Positions 63,284 to 64,000 of a stretch of 64,000 bases of DNA are shown piece by piece (within the stretch, counting starts at the first letter, position 1; every line of letters starts with the position of its first letter). Source of the stretch: Brettanomyces bruxellensis. Lineage: Eukaryota; Ascomycota; Pichiomycetes; Pichiales; Pichiaceae. Both the position numbers and the translations under genes were made by a program. The stretch lies in NCBI RefSeq assembly GCF_011074885.1, contig NC_054682.1, forward strand, positions 62,001 through 126,000, in the 5' to 3' direction. Under the pieces are notes generated by a model. It was not told the origin of the DNA. It searched no databases and was given only the letters and a program-made list of their open reading frames with translations.

Positions 63284-64000
63284 ATGGTGGAAATGGATGC
63301 AAAGGAACTGACAAAAGCCGGTCAGACTGATGAAAAAATAGTTGGAACATCAGAAATTAAAGAGGAAAATATTTCCACTTCACACAATATTAATGATGAA
63401 AAAGCTAAACAGGATATCACAACTGACAAATATGAAAGTGAGGAGGTTCATGCAAACAAATTCATAGAGGATGGAAGTAATGATAATGCAGAAAAAACGG
63501 AGGGACAAACTGCGGATAACATTGAGAAATATAACGTTATTGGGCCAGAAAAAGGCAATACATCCGATGGTAATGAAACAAAAACAAATGACGAATCGAA
63601 GATAAATAACAGTAATGAAGGGGTCGAAGAGTCTGCTGGAGTAGGACAAGCTAAGATTATCTCATCTGAAACAAATAAGGATAAAGAGAATCCGAAAGAT
63701 GCCGAAGTGGTGAGTGACGAGATAATTAAAGATAGTGATAAAGTAGAAAAGAAGAATCAAGAAGGGGAAGTCCAACTGAAAGACAAAAAGGAAAATAGCT
63801 CAACCGAACCAACCGAAACAAATGATAAGTTAGAGAACAAAACTGCTGGAGGGGCATTGTTTAGCATTAATGATGTTGATGAATTAGAAGAAGATGAGGA
63901 AGAGGGCAAGAAAGAAGAAACCGAAATATCAGAGGAAGAAACAAATAAAAAAAAAAGACCATCCTTGGCTGAAGAGGATGAGGGTCCAGAGCACAAAAAG
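63284..64000 (+). CDS. Acidic Glu/Lys-rich protein, truncated by the window edge
   Basis: Open from ATG 63284 (MVEMDAKELTKAGQTDEK) to the last base, 239 codons without a stop. Composition is dominated by Glu, Lys, Asp, Asn and Ser, with KKKRPSLAEEDEGPEHKK at the edge resembling a nuclear localisation signal with a phosphorylatable Ser, and GALFSINDVDELEEDEEE before it. It is probably a disordered N-terminus of a nuclear protein such as a nucleoporin or Ran-binding protein, but I cannot identify it without the rest. Confidence 0.65.
   Translation, partial: MVEMDAKELTKAGQTDEKIVGTSEIKEENISTSHNINDEKAKQDITTDKYESEEVHANKFIEDGSNDNAEKTEGQTADNIEKYNVIGPEKGNTSDGNETKTNDESKINNSNEGVEESAGVGQAKIISSETNKDKENPKDAEVVSDEIIKDSDKVEKKNQEGEVQLKDKKENSSTEPTETNDKLENKTAGGALFSINDVDELEEDEEEGKKEETEISEEETNKKKRPSLAEEDEGPEHKK

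Noticed and set aside
1..64000. CRISPR array, phage or bacterial operon
   Set aside because: Spliced eukaryotic genes, tRNA intron and yeast gene set; no spaced direct repeats of CRISPR type.

Overview
The window is nuclear DNA from a budding yeast (Saccharomycotina). It holds about 28 protein genes, each recognised by its own motifs, a few unassigned reading frames, two tRNA genes and two clusters of solo LTRs. Spliceosomal introns carry the strict TACTAAC branch point, and a 12-nt intron sits 3' of the tRNA-Tyr anticodon. The invariant Leu after the RAD6 catalytic Cys is encoded by CTG (20379-20381), so CTG reads as Leu and the CTG-Ser and CTG-Ala yeasts are excluded. The AT-rich background, HGT1-type sugar carrier and TGTCGG-type LTRs would fit Pichiaceae such as Brettanomyces/Dekkera, but that placement is inference.

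Layout. 0-8 kb: end of an unknown gene, a CYSTM-type small membrane protein, the eEF1A methyltransferase EFM5, tRNA-Tyr, a nested solo-LTR cluster, and the Rag GTPase GTR2. 8-19.5 kb: UGA1, an HGT1-like sugar transporter, an SSA-type Hsp70, a class-V PLP enzyme and a probable EST3. 20-28.5 kb: RAD6, a GEP7-like mitochondrial protein, LSM6, UTP23, RPS14 with its intron, and GPI14. 29.5-48 kb: a GC-rich OSH3-like lipid-transfer protein, a DMT-type transporter, an orphan frame, a SIC1-like CDK inhibitor, an aldo-keto reductase, EFM7, a 2.4-kb gene-free AT-rich tract, TUP1 and VPS4. 48-60 kb: a PNPOx-like protein, a large charged Zn-cluster protein split by a frameshift, ORC4, an NMA-type NMN adenylyltransferase split by a frameshift, and GLR1. 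60-64 kb: LTR relics, nested solo LTRs, tRNA-Glu and the start of an acidic protein that runs off the edge.

Most genes are unrelated housekeeping genes. Links visible inside the window are two eEF1A methyltransferases (EFM5, EFM7), two nutrient or glucose regulators (GTR2, TUP1) beside a sugar transporter, cell-cycle and replication control (SIC1, ORC4, RAD6), and the RAD6/GEP7 neighbourhood that I recall is also adjacent in Saccharomyces cerevisiae.

The most notable observations are a SIC1-like inhibitor whose C-terminal inhibitory module appears twice, a candidate EST3 readable without a frameshift, two nested LTR insertions with exact 5-bp target duplications upstream of tRNA genes, two conserved-looking genes each interrupted by one missing base, and four spliced genes with very short first exons (9 to 68 nt).
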